Part shown: positions 12,418 to 22,619 of the stretch, piece by piece
Layout: every line of letters begins with the position of its first letter
Position numbering within the stretch: position 1 is the stretch's first letter
Origin: Bedellia somnulentella
Taxonomy: Eukaryota; Arthropoda; Insecta; Lepidoptera; Bedelliidae
Reading direction: 5' to 3'
Assembly: GCA_963576735.1 (NCBI GenBank)
Contig: OY755173.1
Coordinates: 6,356,873 to 6,420,872, forward strand
Length of the DNA stretch: 64,000 bases
Program-made: the position numbers and the translations under genes
Notes under the pieces: generated by a model
What the model saw: only the letters and a program-made list of their open reading frames with translations
Databases searched by the model: none
Told to the model about the DNA's origin: nothing

Positions 12418-12580
12418 GAGGCTTTTTAAGTGATTGTTGGGCGATGCAGTTGGTTACCCATCACTAACAACCTTTATTTAACTACGGTTTCCCCAATCTA
12501 TTTCCAAAAGTGGATGAAGAATTACTATCTCTGAAGCTATGGCTACCCTTTTATGAGATTTATGCCCGCTAATATAAACT
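12418..12580 (+). mobile_element. Family T fragment embedded in left Helitron
   Basis: GGCTTTTTAAGTGATTGTTGG, GCGATGCAGTTGG and later blocks are recognisable. The equivalent fragment sits at the same relative place in the right Helitron. Confidence 0.65.
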
Positions 12581-12648
12581 CATCAATGATGGATAGGTGA
12601 ATTAAATGGGCATTTATTTTGATGAAAATGGATAAAACCCTTATTATT

Positions 12649-13220
12649 AATCGTGTAAATATGGGGAGCAATAAGTTGGTGATGTGAGAGAAATTGCAAT
12701 CATCGGCCAATAGATGGCGGGCGGTACTGAATTAAAATTGAGATATTTACTATTATTTACAAACTATGCATTCTGAGGCTTAAACAGAATATTAATTAAT
12801 GCGTAAGTAAAGTATAATATATCTATGAGAATATTAGTTAAAAATAGTTAAATAAACAAAAGTTATAAACATATTCTCAAACCTACCAAATGAATACGCA
12901 AAATTCATACAATATGCTTTCAATTAATGAAAAAATTAATCTAATCGTGTAAATATGGGGAGCAATAAGTTGGTGATGTGAGAGAGATTGCAATCATCGG
13001 CCAATAGATGGCGGGCGGTACTGTATTAAAAGTGAGATATTTACTATTATTTACAAACGATGCATTCTGAGGCTTAAACAGAATATTAATTTATGCGTAA
13101 GTAAAGTATAATATATCTATGAGAATATTAGTAAAAAATAGTTAAATAAACAAAAGTTATAAACATATTCTCAAACCTACCAAATGAATACGCAAAATTC
13201 ATACAATATGCTTTCAATTA
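12649..13220. repeat. 278-bp tandem duplication
   Basis: Copies at 12649-12926 and 12943-13220, equal in length, separated by 16 bp and differing at only about six positions. It lies inside the left Helitron-like element and is absent from its right-hand partner, so it arose after the two diverged. Confidence 0.9.
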
Positions 13221-13324
13221 TCTTTATTCATACATATTCGCTTAGTTGAATGTGAAAAAGAAGGATTAGTGCATCCTATTATTCTAACCTAACACAAAAG
13301 CAAAAAAAAAATACGCAAAAAGAC

Positions 13325-13556
13325 TTACACCACCCGGGATTCGAACCTGGGTCTTTCGTACTTAGTGTTTACCAAACGGTATACCGCTACTCATAAATAA
13401 AAGATGTTATTAAAGGACAGAAAAATTTCGACACTGGCGGGAAATTTTTCTGTCCTTTAATAACATCTTTTATTTATGAGTAATAATCCCCACATGAGGA
13501 ATTCATGTCAAAAAACATTAAATTATGGTATACCGCTACGCCACGCAGACATTTGA
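13325..13556 (-). mobile_element. tRNA-like SINE module, split by hairpin insertion
   Basis: On the minus strand an A-box-like GTGGCGTAGCGG and a B-box GGTTCGAATCC are recognisable, but the two are separated by the 136-bp insertion. The same module occurs in the right-hand Helitron at 14728. It is not a functional tRNA. Confidence 0.55.
13388..13482. repeat. Perfect 42-bp inverted repeat with 11-bp loop
   Basis: Arms at 13388-13429 and 13441-13482 are exact reverse complements. They form most of a 136-bp insertion (13391-13526) that is flanked by the 13-bp direct repeat GGTATACCGCTAC (13378-13390 and 13527-13539) and that splits a tRNA-like module. Confidence 0.95.
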
Positions 13557-13874
13557 GTAAGTCTCAAATTTGTTATATCCTATATATCTAGTAGTCGTAC
13601 TATTGACAAACAATTAAATGGACAATTCTTTTGATGAAAATGGATGAAACCCTTATTTTTTCCAAAAAGACTATTAATGAAGAGTCGAGTCGATGAAAAA
13701 ATTAATCGTGTAAATATGGGGAACCATATAAAAGTTATGTTTTTTTATGCTCCTGTGGGAACCCTTGCGAAATCCGGGATAAATTATATACTATATGTTG
13801 GCCAGGTGTATAACCTACATTCATGCCAAATTTGATCAAGATCGGTCCGGTAGAATTAACGTGATGAACGGACA

Positions 13875-13875
13875 T

Positions 13876-13913
<38 letters not shown>
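13875..13913. repeat. (CAGA)n microsatellite
   Basis: About ten units, part of the left Helitron-like element. Confidence 0.95.
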
Positions 13914-13914
<1 letters not shown>

Positions 13915-14727
13915 TTTTTTTCAAAAATAGCAAATTTGGCTTCAGTATCGAAAATAAAACATATTCCGATGGTTTTTTTTTTTCTTCAATGTACAGTTTT
14001 GACCTCGTTACAGTCTTATTATAGTATAGATAGATTATCCATACTAATATTATAAATGAGAAAGTGAGTTTGTTTGTTTGTTTGTTCCGCTTTCACGCCG
14101 TAAATACTGAACCGATTACTTTGAAATTTTTCAGACGTGTAGTTAGAAGTCTAAATTAAATGATAGGGACTTTTATCCTGGAAAAAAATATGTTCCCACG
14201 GGATATCAAAAATATTGTTTGCTTGCTGGATGCATTGGAGATGGCGCTGTGTATCGTTTAAAACAAAGTAAAATATTGTAAACTAATATAAAAATCAAAA
14301 TTTAGAAGCTTAATGGTACGATAATGGATCCCCGAAAATAAGAAACTCCCGAGGGATGATGTACTATTTGTTTATCGTATATATTTTTTTTACATCTACT
14401 TATATTGCAAACGAATATAAACATGTAAATTTAGAAGCTAAATGAAACGACGACGATTCCTTGAAACTAAGGAATCCGCAAGAGTTCTCATAGTAACATC
14501 AAAAAACCTTAACTCATATATGGCTCAAAATATTGCAGCGATTATTTTTATCATCGATGGAATTCACAACAGACACTTTGTTAATGTTCATTTTGGAAAG
14601 ATGAAGGGGTTTCATTAGTTTTCATCAAAATAAATGAACATTTAAATGACAAATTTGTTTATCAATAGTAAGACTAATATGAAATAAAGCGTAATAAAAA
14701 TTTGACACCGCCCCGGTAACGTCTCCG

Positions 14728-14812
14728 TGGCGTAGCGGTATAACTAACTACTATGAATATTTAATTAGAACTATTATGAATCAATCGTCCCGGGTTCATA
14801 TCTCAGGTATTT
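14728..14812 (+). mobile_element. tRNA-like SINE module within Helitron
   Basis: A-box-like GTGGCGTAGCGGTATA and B-box-like GGGTTCATATCTC, separated by an extra AT-rich stretch. Homologous to the 13325-13556 module in inverted orientation. Confidence 0.5.
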
Positions 14813-15251
14813 CAATCTTTTTGTAAAAAAAAGTTTTGTTAGCTTAAAATAGCACTATATATAATAATAGCAAGCACTATCCCTTCAATTTAGCGATTAT
14901 TTTGGATGGAGATCCACCACTAATCATCCCTATATTGCCGAGCAATCGCTGCAAGTTCTCCCAATATCATCAACGGTCAGTGTAGGGGGCAGCACCGGGC
15001 CGCCGCCGCAGCGCCAAACTACTATCCGTATCTGTACTTACTAAAGATATTTTCATTTCTGAACATAAAAACTTGGTATATTTGTTTCATGATTCTTATG
15101 AACAATTAAAAAGGAATTTTTGGAACTCAACACCTAACGGGTTGATATAGCAAATGAAAGTTAATATAGTGTTTTTTTTTACATTTTATAATAAAACTTG
15201 GTGCGATTGAATTTATGAAATCCATCTATCAATCATTCATGAGTATATGCT

Positions 15252-15420
15252 AACAACCATAAATGCCATAAAAGTGTAGCCAGAGGTAAGGTATTCAAAA
15301 GGGTATTCAGAGATGCTAATTCTTCATCCAATTTTGGAAATAGATTAATAAAAGATAGTTTAAACAAAGTTGTTAGTGATGCTTCACAAACTGAATCGCC
15401 CAACAATCACTTAAAAAGTC
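15252..15420 (-). mobile_element. Family T fragment embedded in right Helitron
   Basis: Inverted and diverged: GTAGCCAGAGGTAAGG, CCAATTTTGGAAAT, ATCGCCCAACAATCACTT. Confidence 0.6.
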
Positions 15421-15636
15421 TCGATGTCCTTTATGTCATTAACAACGCCCGCGGGATTATAAATATAAAACACAGAGTTGAGATAGTGTTTCGGTATTTT
15501 GGTATTATGTAAACTGGATGCAAAAAATGAAGTCCACGCGGACGAAGTCGCGGGGCAAAAAGCTAGTATAATATTACACATATAAATAACATCCAAGACT
15601 AAGAAACAATCATTAATGCTCATCACATAAATGTTG

Positions 15637-15711
15637 CCCTCAGCGGGGATCGAACCCGCAACCTCCTGACCGAGAAGCTAGTCACCTATCCACTCGGCCA
15701 CGGCTGTCGTC
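15637..15711 (-). mobile_element. tRNA-derived SINE head
   Basis: Minus-strand A-box TGGCCGAGTGG and B-box GGTTCGATCCC with an intact T-arm (GCGGG/CCCGC), but the two acceptor arms do not pair. Best read as a SINE head or tRNA pseudogene, lying between the right Helitron end and a diverged family T copy. Confidence 0.55.
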
Positions 15712-15718
15712 AATTATC

Positions 15719-15945
15719 TGTGTAGTGTCGGTTTAACATAATTCTAACCTAGTTCACCCTGCAAATTTCGTAAGAGGCAACTAAGATGTTTTGAGATTCA
15801 CAAAAAAAATGTTGGGCGATGTGCCAACACATCTTTGTTTGTTTTAAAATCTTCACCGCAAACAACTCCCAAAAGCGGCTTTGCAATTTTTAATTATGAG
15901 GCTCTAGCTATCCCCCTTTGTGATTTATGGCAGTGAGTTTATGTA
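15719..15945 (+). mobile_element. Family T copy, diverged full length
   Basis: TGTGTAGTGTCGG at the 5' end through GGCAGTGAGTTTATG at the 3' end, with many substitutions; an old copy. Confidence 0.6.
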
Positions 15946-16450
15946 ACGTTTTATTATATAACTAATCTGGAACAAGCTAGTAGTCAAATGTTTGAGTCTT
16001 GTAAGTTGACGCCAACCTTGAAGCAATGAGGGAAGCGCAGCTCATAAATCGTTACAATGCTGTTTCCTACGCGAGTCTAACTGAAATAGACTTTGATAGA
16101 ATTAAATTGATGGCGGCTAAATAATTTATGACCGAACGAGTTATCATTGGGTTCATTGCCGTTGCACTGACTGAATGTTCCGGTGAAAATTGGATTTCAA
16201 TGATCTTGCTTTACGTATCTTTGAACTATTAAATACAGAAAACATTAAACCATAAAAAAGTAACAATAAACATAAACATATAAAACATGTTTTGTAAAAT
16301 GTTTGTAAGTAAAAAGACATGAATATGCCTTAAAAACTATGATCACTTTGGTGAGAGATTTTCCGTTTACAAAAATATATCACAAAGACCAGATAATTAG
16401 CTCTGTAGCATTTCTAGATTTGAAAAATTTACACTGGAAGTAATAGATTC

Positions 16451-16645
16451 CATACATACATACATATACTCATGCCATTGTTTCCCATTGGTGTAGGCAG
16501 AGACTTTCGATCGCCACTTTGTACGATCCTGACAAACCTCTCTAGCTTCGTTTACATCCATTAATCTTCTCATACATGCTCTTTTATTCTCATACTACGG
16601 ACGCCTGCCTTTTTGAGCACACTCGGTATTTGGTCCAAATGTTTC
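16451..16645 (-). mobile_element. Second TATG-tailed retroelement 3' end (family U)
   Basis: CATACATACATACATATACTC tail start (shortened here by convention to the first 20 bases or so), then GTAGGCAGAGACTTTCGATC, CCACTTTGTACGATCCTGAC and on to GGTATTTGGTCCAAATG. Distinct from family T; looks like a 3' end of a lepidopteran LINE or its SINE. Confidence 0.6.
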
Positions 16646-17039
16646 CTCCAATATAATAAGAGCAGTAACATAATAATAATGTTATATCATCTAAATAAAA
16701 TCATGATTTCGTAAAGTCATTTGAAGTTGAATATAAATCATGGGTGACTCAATAGGAATGCTAATATTATTCTCATATTGCCAAAAAATGCCCGTAGTGA
16801 CTCCACAAAATGAAAAAACAAATAGCTTTGACGTAAATGGTTGTAGCTGCTCTAGCAAATAAGTGAGTCTATTATATAATAAGGAATATGTTGTCATTTT
16901 TTTTTTCATACTATGGAGTGGTTTGATGATTTAAATATGAAAATTAGAATTAAGTGTTCAATTAATGTAAAATTTTTAGGTATAAATTGTTCAGATGAAA
17001 TAAGTTATTTAACGTCACTTACAGTTTTTTTTTGTACAG

Positions 17040-17146
17040 GAAAACCCTACCTCCCTACCTACCCACTCATCTTCCAAAAGTTGCTAAGTTATTTCTTATT
17101 CTAAAGCTCTGGCTAGCTCTTTTAGGCAGTAATAGTATGTAAAAAA
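17040..17146 (+). mobile_element. Family T 3' fragment
   Basis: CATCTTCCAAAAGTTGCTAAG, AAGCTCTGGCTAG and a short tail; adjacent to the full-length copy that follows. Confidence 0.5.
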
Positions 17147-17177
17147 TATAATATTCATATAAGTCATTATTCAAGTA

Positions 17178-17408
17178 GCTGTGTAGTGTCGGCTTAGAAC
17201 AGCACTACCCCATTTCTTCCGGTGGGTGTACGTAAGAGGCGACTAACGGTATTCGGGCGATGCGGTAGGAGACCTTTATCACCAACAACCTTTATTTTAC
17301 CATCTTTTCCCCACACAAGTTTCCAAAAGTGGCTGAGGAATTTCGAACTCCTTAGATCTGGCTACCCCTTCTAGGGACTTATAGCTGTTAGTATATGTCT
17401 GTATGTAT
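17178..17408 (+). mobile_element. Family T copy, subfamily A, with 15-bp target-site duplication
   Basis: Flanked by GTCATTATTCAAGTA (17163-17177 and 17409-17423). Confidence 0.85.
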
Positions 17409-17871
17409 GTCATTATTCAAGTATTTATATAAACATTTATTGTAGAATGTTAAATTTGGTTTCAAGTTTTAGGCTTTTGTTCACTGAGTGAACGCGAAAG
17501 AAGCAAGACGCCGGACTGCATAGTGAAGTATTTGTAGAACAAGAACATTTACGAGAACGTTGGTTATTTGTCTTAACGAATTCATAATGATTTTGATCCA
17601 AATGCTTTGTATGTGGTCTTCATATGTGGTATAAAATTCTGCAACTTTTTGATTAACTAAAATGTAGGATATATAATGCTGTTACTCATGCATATGGGAA
17701 TTAAGTTCTTTGTTTTCGGCACATAAAATACATTGCTGTTTTTTTATATTTTCATCTTTATTTACATATAATTTAATGCCCAATATTTGGTTACATCGTG
17801 TACGGAACTGTTTATTACTATTTAATCAAAAGAGCGTGTATTTCTATAGTTTTTAGACTAACGTTAAAAAA

Positions 17872-17972
17872 ACATACATAAATACATTTACTCACGGCTA
17901 TAAATCCCTAGAAGGGGTAGCCAGAGCTAAGGAACTAGAAATTCCTCGGCCACTTTTGGAAAGTTGAGTGTA
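17872..17972 (-). mobile_element. Family T 3' fragment
   Basis: Tail, TCACGGCTATAAATCCCTAG and CACTTTTGGAAAGTTGAGTG; 5'-truncated. Confidence 0.7.
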
Positions 17973-18404
17973 AAAAAGTTAAAAAGGTAAAAGTAAAAAA
18001 AAAAACTGTCTCCATCGTCGTAACCTAACATCGTAGTGCTAGTAGTATAATTCACAAACAAGAAGTTAATCATATGTTTGCGAAAACGTGTGAAACGAAG
18101 TAAACACGAGCTCTATTTTTGAAAAATATTTGTAGTAAGTTGTAAGTTGTAAATAGTAGTTGTAAGTATTTGTAAAAAAATATGGCCCAAACATGATAAG
18201 AGATGGATTCGAGAGAGAATTTGATTCGATTAGCTTAAAACATTGAGGATTTAAGACAAGTTTAATTTGATTTAAGATTATTATAGTCATATCAATTTGA
18301 ATTATAATTATTACATTGGCGCTCTATATATTTACAAATAATAAACAAAAAAATATATATCTATCCTTAGGAATTCCCAAGTTAATTGTGAGTTAAAATA
18401 ATAA

Positions 18405-19143
18405 AAAAAGCGGCCAAGAGCGAGATGGACTCGCTAATGAAGGGTTCCGTAGCAGCACTAGCAGCAGGTAGGTAACATAGTAATATACAAGTTTAAAATG
18501 TTTAGTTTAAAATGTTATTTACTTATCACAGATTTACTATAAGAAAACAATGGTTCACGTTTTATGCGTAAGGCCTGTGATAGTAAAATTATTGTTATAT
18601 TTCAGTGAAATTAATAAATTAGGTAAGTAATTTGATTTATGACGTTTAAAAATAGAACTGCTTGCTAGATCTCATTCAAACCAATTTTCGTTAGTAGTTT
18701 GTATAGTAATACACATCATATATTTTTTTCAGTTTTATCATGCCCATATTTTAGAAGTTACGGGGGGGTGACACACATTTTACCACTTTGGAAAAGTCTC
18801 TCGCGCAAACTATTTAGTTTTGAAAAAAAATATATAAGAAACCTCAACATCATTTTCAAATACCATTTGATAGATACCCCACACGTATAGATTTGATGAA
18901 AAAAAAATTTGAGTTTCAGTTCTAGGTATGGGGAACCCTAAAAATTTTGGTTTTTTTTCAGATTTTATTTTAAAATCTTAACGCGGTTTACAGAATACAT
19001 CTACGCACCAATTTTCAATAATGTAGTTCTTATAGTTTCGGATAAACTGACTGTGACATACGGACGGACGGACGGACGGACAGACGGACAGACATGACGA
19101 ATCTATAAGGGTCCCGTTTTTGCCATTTGGCTACGGAACCCTT
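18405..19143 (-). mobile_element. Lepidopteran repeat with (GTCY)n tract and inverted ends
   Basis: AAGGGTTCCGTAGC (18440-18453) and its exact complement (19130-19143) bracket about 700 bp; the block GGCCAAGAGCGAG outside the left inverted repeat is also typical of the family. A (CGGA)n/(CAGA)n tract lies at 19062-19095. I recognise this as a very common moth and butterfly interspersed repeat, and it fits the described class of MITE-like elements carrying (GTCY)n microsatellites. Non-coding; the 63-codon ORF at 18699 is part of it. Confidence 0.65.
19062..19095. repeat. (CGGA)n/(CAGA)n microsatellite
   Basis: Internal tract of the 18405-19143 repeat. Confidence 0.9.
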
Positions 19144-19621
19144 AAAACGAAATTTGATTACGTTTGTTTAAATTACTAATTAATATCATGAGTGTTTCGA
19201 AATTATCTGATGATATTTATGTAATCTCTATATTTCTGAAAATAAAATAAAAAATCAAAAGGCCAATTCTCAAAGTGCCAAACAAGTATGAGCATGTTGC
19301 AAGTAAAAGCTCGTTCAAAATAGGGCACATGTTCCCTTGACCTGATGTATGTTGCAAGTCCCAAATACTGGTGTCACACAGCCTCCGTCAAGGTGACCCC
19401 ATTCGGCCCGGCCATCTTATCCTTGCCAAAATATTCTTCGCCTTCATTTATTATCTTTATCGGGCTACGCCTTGGAAAGTTTTGCTTCGGTACGAGCCTG
19501 ACAATTGAAATTAGTAGTTTATTAATTTGCAAGGCCTTCGCAGATAAATTTTTGGGTCAAGAATTTTTGTGTTAATATTTCAGCGTCATATGATTGACGG
19601 CGTCTTGATAAATGTACGCGC

Positions 19622-19760
19622 GTATATACATGTACTCACGCCATTAATTACTACTGAGGTAAGCAGAGACTATCGATTGCTCTAAGTAGGATCCTGACAA
19701 ACCTCGCGAGCTTTTTTACTTCCATTAAACTTATCTTGCTTGCTTTTAGTCATCAAACGT
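19622..19760 (-). mobile_element. Family U fragment
   Basis: ACTCACGCCATTAATTAC, GTAAGCAGAGACTATCGATTG and GATCCTGACAAACCTCGCG. Confidence 0.6.
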
Positions 19761-19971
19761 CGAAATTCGCATGCCTTCTGTTTTAGAACATATAACCGAA
19801 TTTTTTCTTCTGTGATCATTTTCTACCACAACTTTACTCCCACCTATTCTCGAAAACATATATATCAAAGTTGACATAGACATGTCGTCAATGCTGTATA
19901 TACTTCGAGAACCCCTAAGAGTGATAATACTTTTGAATGGACAAAATATTATTTTTACAACGTAAAATGTT

Positions 19972-20214
19972 GCCGTGTAGTGTCAGCTTAGAATAACACT
20001 ACCCCATTCCTACCCGTGGGTGGTCGTAATAGGCGACTAAGGGTATAGGGGCTTTTTAAGTGATTTTAGGCGATGTGGTTGGAGACCCGTCACCAAAACA
20101 TTTATTTAAAATATCTTCTCCCTAATCAACTTCCAAAAGTGGCTGAGGAATTTCTAATTTCAAAGCTCTGGCTACCCCTTTAAGTGATTTATAGCCGTGA
20201 GTATATGTATGTAT
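19972..20214 (+). mobile_element. Family T copy, subfamily C
   Basis: Full length, with type C GTGGGTGGTCGTAA and GAGACCCGTCACCAAAAC. Confidence 0.8.
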
Positions 20215-20278
20215 GTTAAAGCATTATTTTACAACCAACCCAAACTAAAATGCAAAAAAAAATCGAACTAAAATAAAA

Positions 20279-20340
20279 TCATACATAAATTTACTCACGC
20301 CATTAATTTCCATTTGGGCCGGCAGAGACTATAAGCATAT
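20279..20340 (-). mobile_element. Family U 3' end, short
   Basis: ACTCACGCCATTAATTTCC and GGCAGAGACTATAAG only. Confidence 0.5.
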
Positions 20341-20612
20341 ATATAATTGTACTAAATATGACAATCACCGTAATATTTCATACTACTTCCCTTATGAGTG
20401 GTTGGTCAAAAAGCTATTGTTAATTTAATTGCAGCAGTAACAAATATTCGAGAACGTCTACGCTGAGTCGAAACTCGCATTAATCTTTAACCTCCTTAGA
20501 ACTTTTCATCCGTGTACTTTAGTTTAAAAACATAATGCACATTCAGAAAGAAAATATATAGAAGCATATGGTTTGCTCTCGACAAAAATTCTGAATGAGT
20601 AGTTTGTATGAT

Positions 20613-20806
20613 AACATATTCTCACGGCTATATCCCTAGAAGGGGTAACCAGAGCTAAGGAATTATAAATTCCTCAGCCACTTTTGGAAGTTGAGTGGGG
20701 AAAAGATGGTAAAAATAAAGGATTTGGTGATGGGTCTCCAACCGCATCGCCCAAAAATCCAATAAAAAGCCCCAATACCCTTAGTCGCCTCTTACGACAC
20801 CCTTGT
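20613..20806 (-). mobile_element. Family T copy, subfamily D
   Basis: Tail through the CTTAGTCGCCTCTTACGACA block; 5'-truncated. Confidence 0.75.
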
Positions 20807-21660
20807 TAGTTTGTATAATAAGCTCTAAATATCAACTCCCTCCACGGTCGAGAATCAAATATCCATAAAATCCTCAAGCAAAACATCCATTCTCAAGTTT
20901 ATTATGATTTCCCAATCAATCCTATAAATAACATATCTAACCTCTCCAATTGAAGTGTCCTTTGTTTTCAGATTCAATACCACCTAAGGTTTATTGTTTA
21001 TAAAAGTGAATCATACGATGAAATAGTCTCCTACCATCTGGCTAGGTCTCTCATAGCACTGTAGACCTTGTTATCTAGGTATAGGGTGAAAATTACGTTC
21101 ATTGCAACGTTGACCGCTACAATGAGTCGTCGGGGCCAATGTCGATAGTCAGCAACTTGGGAACGAGTATACTTCATTAGACACGATCTTGAGCAGTTTA
21201 TGTCATGGGCATTGCGTAATTAGAATACTTCCGTGTTGTGTTTACGATGTGCGCTGCCGGGTTCAAAATACGTTCTTGAACCGCGATACGATATTCGATA
21301 ACCCTCGTATTTACTTTGATAGAATTTGTTGTGGAATGTCTAGGTTATACATGATTGGTATCTGTTTAAACATGCTCTCAAACTTGAATGGCGGCTATAG
21401 CGTTTGAAGTGGCCTCTTAATTCCTTCTAATCTAAGATTATTTGCTTTTATATTAAATACCAGTGGGATGATACAGTAACACTGAAACTTTGATTATCCT
21501 CTAATAAAGTCATGGTCTTCATATTATTTACATAGCTTTATACGAAAGAACTTTCATGAAAATCTAACGTTTTGCCGTATATCCCAGAAGATATTTCGTC
21601 CTTTGGGTGTCTTAATTATTGATATAGTGTAAGATATTTTGAGTATCCTAATACTATCTT

Positions 21661-21729
21661 TCAACTTACAAAAGTAGCGGATATTTACAATTTATAGCCA
21701 TAAGTATACATAAGTGTATGTATGTATGA
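21661..21729 (+). mobile_element. Family T fragment, decayed
   Basis: CAACTTACAAAAGTAGC, TTTATAGCCATAAGTATA and a (TATG)n tail. Confidence 0.4.
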
Positions 21730-21764
21730 CTTAGATAAAAAAAAAACTAAAAGCTAATTAAAAA

Positions 21765-21860
21765 AAAAGACATTGGTTCTAGCCCGTCTAAGGATTCCAA
21801 CTCACGCCTCTCTACATTAGAAGCAGGGGTCTCCCTAATGTGCTATCAAGGTTGTTCGGA
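21765..21860 (-). mobile_element. Family S SINE head fragment
   Basis: Complement of the A- and B-box region and the first body block; the rest is absent. A short body block of the same family recurs at about 22564-22616 (+). Confidence 0.5.
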
Positions 21861-22619
21861 TAAAAACTGATATAATAATAATTAAGATTTTGGTCGTATA
21901 TGAGTCATAATTTTATGAACTATTTTAAGAAACATAATATTTATGTTTTACCGAAACACAACCGAATCGGATTGATTCAGCAATCCTTGGTGACACAGGG
22001 GTTTGATAACTTTTAAATAATCCACAAAACTTTAAAATAATTAATACTTATTACTAATCAATTAAGCGAATAAAATAATTATTTTAAAATATTTTCCTAA
22101 CTACATTTCTTTCAGAGACTAAGATTAAGTTTTGAGCTTCGAGATGAATAGTGTGGGTCCTCATTTTTGGAATCTTGGCAACATTTTGTAACCATTTAAT
22201 TACGAGCAAATCCGTTGCAAAATAGCGAATAATTTAAAGTGACCTTTACAAATCTTGATGTTAAAGTCAATTCTGTTTTAAGAGAATTCCAAAGAAGGTA
22301 TTTTATATGGCAGGTATTTATTGAAAACCTGTTAATAATAAAATACCAGAAAAAAATGACTCCGTTTACAATTCGTTTTTAAAGTGGTTTATTTTTTTTA
22401 TGCAACAAGTTCATTGACTTACCTTTTTCTTTATACTCTTAGTGAATGAATATTGCTTAGCGCAAATTTCATTTATATGGTCATATTTTCTAAAAACAAA
22501 TAATTATGCTTATAATAGTTATGGATTGAGTACGAGTCTGTAATTATATATAACTTTAAATTTGAGGAAACACAAATGACTGAGTTGTACTGAGTCATGT
22601 GACAGTATATTTGTAATAA

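Larger units (their letters stand above)
12282..14030 (-). mobile_element. Helitron-like element, left member of head-to-head pair
   Basis: On the minus strand it begins with TC at 14030-14029 after a host A and ends with CTAG at 12285-12282 followed by a host T, which is the Helitron rule. Just inside the 5' end is a (TCTG)n tract (13875-13913 on the given strand), then a stretch typical of lepidopteran non-autonomous families, a tRNA-like module interrupted at 13391-13526, a 278-bp tandem duplication and an embedded family T fragment. No Rep/helicase ORF, so non-autonomous. It is homologous along much of its length to the right-hand member. Confidence 0.6.
14038..15566 (+). mobile_element. 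Helitron-like element, right member of head-to-head pair
   Basis: Starts with TC after a host A (14037) and ends with CTAG at 15563-15566 followed by T. A short hairpin (GTCC...GGAC) lies about 30 bp before the end. The 5' part carries a (TTTG)n tract, the interior a tRNA-like module (14728-14812), and the 3' third an embedded, inverted family T fragment (15252-15420). The same modules occur in the same order in the left member. Non-coding. Confidence 0.6.

Noticed and set aside
13795..14055. 86-codon ORF with Thr-Asp-Arg-Gln repeats
   Set aside because: Translation of the (CAGA)n tract of the left Helitron-like element.
15637..15711. Functional tRNA gene
   Set aside because: A and B boxes and the T-arm are present but the acceptor arms do not pair; fits a SINE head.
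22408..22420. Ecdysone response element AGTTCATTGACTT
   Set aside because: Close to the consensus but with a mismatch, 14 kb from CYP18A1; such matches are expected by chance in 64 kb.
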